Shown: piece after piece, positions 62,451 to 64,000 of the stretch
Numbering within the stretch: the stretch's first letter is position 1
How the letters are laid out: each line of letters opens with the position of its first letter
Assembly: GCA_045110675.1 (NCBI GenBank)
Contig: JBGCGJ010000018.1
Coordinates: 1 to 64,000 of the forward strand
Length of the DNA stretch: 64,000 bases
Source: JBALVT01 sp045110675
GTDB lineage: Bacteria > Pseudomonadota > Gammaproteobacteria > Pseudomonadales > Halieaceae
Direction: 5' to 3'
Program-made: the position numbers and the translations under genes
Notes under the pieces: generated by a model
Databases searched by the model: none
The model's input: only the letters and a program-made list of their open reading frames with translations
What the model was told of the DNA's origin: nothing

Positions 62451-63395
62451 CTAGTTGGCGTTTCTTATTTGAGGAATCAACTGTGCTAGCTCTGGAGTCG
62501 TGGCTTCAATGTCGTCCTGAAATTTAAGTAGAACGTTTAGAGTCGTGTGTAAGAGTTCTTCATCGAGTTCGTCGGCGTGGAGAAGTAGCAGGCTTCTCGC
62601 CCAGTCGATGGTTTCCGAGATCGCCGGTGCTTTTTTAAGATCAAGCTGGCGAAGTGAATGAACAAATTCCACCAGTTGGTGGCGGAGCTGTTCGTTAATA
62701 TCCGGAACTCGACTGCGAACAATACGCTCTTCCAGTTCAATGCTTGGAAAAGGAATATAAAGGTGAAGGCAGCGCCGCTTTAGCGCATCGCTGATGTCGC
62801 GAGTGTTGTTGCTGGTCAAGAAAACCATGGGTGTTTTTTTCGCCTTTACAGTGCCAATTTCTGGCACAGAAATTTGATAGTCTGACAGGATTTCCAGCAG
62901 TAGAGATTCGAATTCGTAATCTGATTTATCGACCTCATCGATCAATAGAACGGCGCCATTTTCCTGCTGCATTGCCTTCAGAAGGGGGCGGGGCTCCAGG
63001 AAATCCTCCGAGTAAAAAATATCTCCAAACTGATGAAGCCTTTCAACCGATTCCGCAAGGCCGGTGGCACCTTTGAGCAAGTCTCCCAACTTTTCCTTGA
63101 GAACCTGTGTGTACAGAAGTTGCTTGCCGTATTTCCACTCGTACAGCGCCTTGGCTTCGTCCAGCCCCTCATAACACTGCAGGCGCACGAGTGGCAGCTT
63201 GAGCAGCTCCGAAGTCGTTTTCGCCAGCTCTGTTTTGCCTACCCCGGGAGGGCCTTCAACGAGGATCGGTTTACGAAGTTGAAAGGCCAGATAAACGGCG
63301 GTCGCGATACTGGTGCTGCAGATGTATCCGAAGGATTCGAAGCCTTTTTCGATCTCCTGGACCGAGGACAGCTGAGGAAAATCTTTTATGTTCAC
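62451..63395 (-). CDS. MoxR-family AAA+ ATPase
   Basis: A 314-residue MoxR/CoxD-like AAA+ ATPase. Walker A is EGPPGVGKTELA near residue 43, Walker B VLLIDEVDKSD, sensor 1 VFLTSNNTRD, and the arginine finger region LKRRCLHLYIPFP. It starts with GTG at 63395 and overlaps nothing. With the VWA gene it forms the classic chaperone pair for large protein or cofactor assembly; the target is not obvious, although moaA (molybdenum cofactor) is 70 nt away on the same strand. Confidence 0.93.
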   Translation of the reverse strand: MNIKDFPQLSSVQEIEKGFESFGYICSTSIATAVYLAFQLRKPILVEGPPGVGKTELAKTTSELLKLPLVRLQCYEGLDEAKALYEWKYGKQLLYTQVLKEKLGDLLKGATGLAESVERLHQFGDIFYSEDFLEPRPLLKAMQQENGAVLLIDEVDKSDYEFESLLLEILSDYQISVPEIGTVKAKKTPMVFLTSNNTRDISDALKRRCLHLYIPFPSIELEERIVRSRVPDINEQLRHQLVEFVHSLRQLDLKKAPAISETIDWARSLLLLHADELDEELLHTTLNVLLKFQDDIEATTPELAQLIPQIRNAN

Positions 63396-63465
63396 GTCTT
63401 AACCCTGTAATTTTGACGGGCTATTGTACGCGAACTGTTTACTGGCTGTAACGAACTAAAGTGGG

Positions 63466-64000
63466 CTAGCCGCCAGTCATGTTCATAAACCGAACAATTT
63501 CGGGCTCGCCGCTGTTGTCGAAATGATGGCGTTCTGGTTTGACATCCATGGCATCGACGATCGCCCATTTTAGTTTTTCCAGGGAATAGTTAGGGCCTCG
63601 GAGTATGGCTCGGAGGTCGACGGAATGCTCATTCCCCAGGCACAGTAGCAATCTTCCCTCAACCGTGACCCTGACGCGGTTGCATAGGTGGCAGAAGTTA
63701 TTCGAATGGGGTGAGATGAAGCCGATCTTTGAGTTGCTGTCCGTCATGCTGTAGTAGCGCGCGGGGCCCGCATTGCCTTTTGGATCACCCAGAGATGTCA
63801 AGGCGTAGTGCTCGTTGATGTTATCGCGCAAGTCGTCGCTACTGCAAAAGCTGAGTTCTCTGTCGTGTTCGTCGATGAGACCCAAGGGCATTTCTTCAAT
63901 GAAGGCGATGTCGATGTTTCTGTCTCTGACGAAATTGACCAGATCGACGACCTCATCCTCATTGCGTCCCTTGAGGATCACCGCATTAATCTTGATTTGA
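63466..64000 (-). CDS. moaA: GTP 3',8-cyclase MoaA (C-terminal part; start outside window)
   Basis: The last ~178 codons of MoaA, the radical-SAM enzyme that begins molybdopterin synthesis. The frame stays open to the window edge (QIKINAVILKGRNEDEV is the family sequence), so the 5' end lies beyond 64000. Visible: MPLG, the C-terminal iron-sulfur cysteines CHLC...LLLC (spacing of the second 4Fe-4S cluster), and the C-terminal MTGG with the essential double glycine. The N-terminal radical-SAM CxxxCxxC is outside the window. Confidence 0.94.
   Translation of the reverse strand, partial: QIKINAVILKGRNEDEVVDLVNFVRDRNIDIAFIEEMPLGLIDEHDRELSFCSSDDLRDNINEHYALTSLGDPKGNAGPARYYSMTDSNSKIGFISPHSNNFCHLCNRVRVTVEGRLLLCLGNEHSVDLRAILRGPNYSLEKLKWAIVDAMDVKPERHHFDNSGEPEIVRFMNMTGG

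Noticed and set aside
63541..63570. CATCCATGG within moaA as another copy of the repeat-tip motif
   Set aside because: It is inside a conserved coding segment and lacks the surrounding stems and the CGGCGTGAA core.

Overview
The window is chromosomal DNA of a Gram-negative gammaproteobacterium, most likely a marine relative of the Cellvibrionales/Pseudomonas group (inference). The gene order argH / algZ-algR-hemC-hemD-hemX-hemY, the lptM-lysA-dapF-DUF484-xerC-HAD block beside cyaY, and the presence of ubiK-comM, glnK-amtB, rho-trxA, rsd, ubiD and gshA resemble the Pseudomonas chromosome as I recall it. About 60 protein genes cover nearly all of the window. I see no rRNA, tRNA, CRISPR array, prophage or insertion sequence.

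Layout. 1-2.3 kb: a cut-off 7TM sensor kinase with a LuxR-type response regulator, then a cyclic-di-GMP-I riboswitch fused to a small exported ORF. 2.4-7 kb: acyl-CoA ligase, EamA transporter and two lipoproteins. 7-12.8 kb: an operon with a LolA-like periplasmic protein, two FtsX-type permeases, an ATPase and an outer-membrane beta-barrel candidate, probably an envelope lipid or lipoprotein export system, headed by a GST. 13-24.7 kb: cytochrome c5, a lipoprotein-like SDR, Rep helicase, P450, HD-domain protein, FMN-binding protein, FAD oxidoreductase, and an S9 peptidase/DUF885 pair. 24.7-29.7 kb: comM, ubiK and a sigma54/NtrC-type nitrogen block (TorF-family porin, glnK, amtB, a second PII gene). 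30-36 kb: the xerC/dapF/lysA operon, the short lptM gene and cyaY. 36.6-47.6 kb: argH, the algZR-hem operon, ubiD, rho, trxA. 47.8-57 kb: a membrane-flavoprotein fusion, GIY-YIG protein, ABC-F ATPase, TIGR02444, FKBP, rsd, acpH, gshA. 57.3-64 kb: pilU, then a tight operon MoxR-VWA-zinc ribbon-DUF1631-PilZ, and the 3' part of moaA.

The most unusual structure is not a gene. Two ~300-nt intergenic units, at about 36.3-36.6 kb and 50.3-50.6 kb, each sit between convergent genes. Each consists of two perfect long hairpins (21 and 23 bp outer stems) separated by a nearly constant spacer. Between the two units the stems differ at four base pairs, and every change on one arm is mirrored on the other. 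The two hairpins of a unit also share an internal plan in opposite orientation, so the window holds four members of one palindromic repeat family.

Cyclic-di-GMP is a second theme: the riboswitch near 1.9 kb, the PilZ protein at 58.5 kb next to pilU, and the 7TMR-type sensor system. Nitrogen control is visible directly as a near-consensus sigma54 promoter with upstream NtrC-like dyads in front of the porin-glnK-amtB genes.
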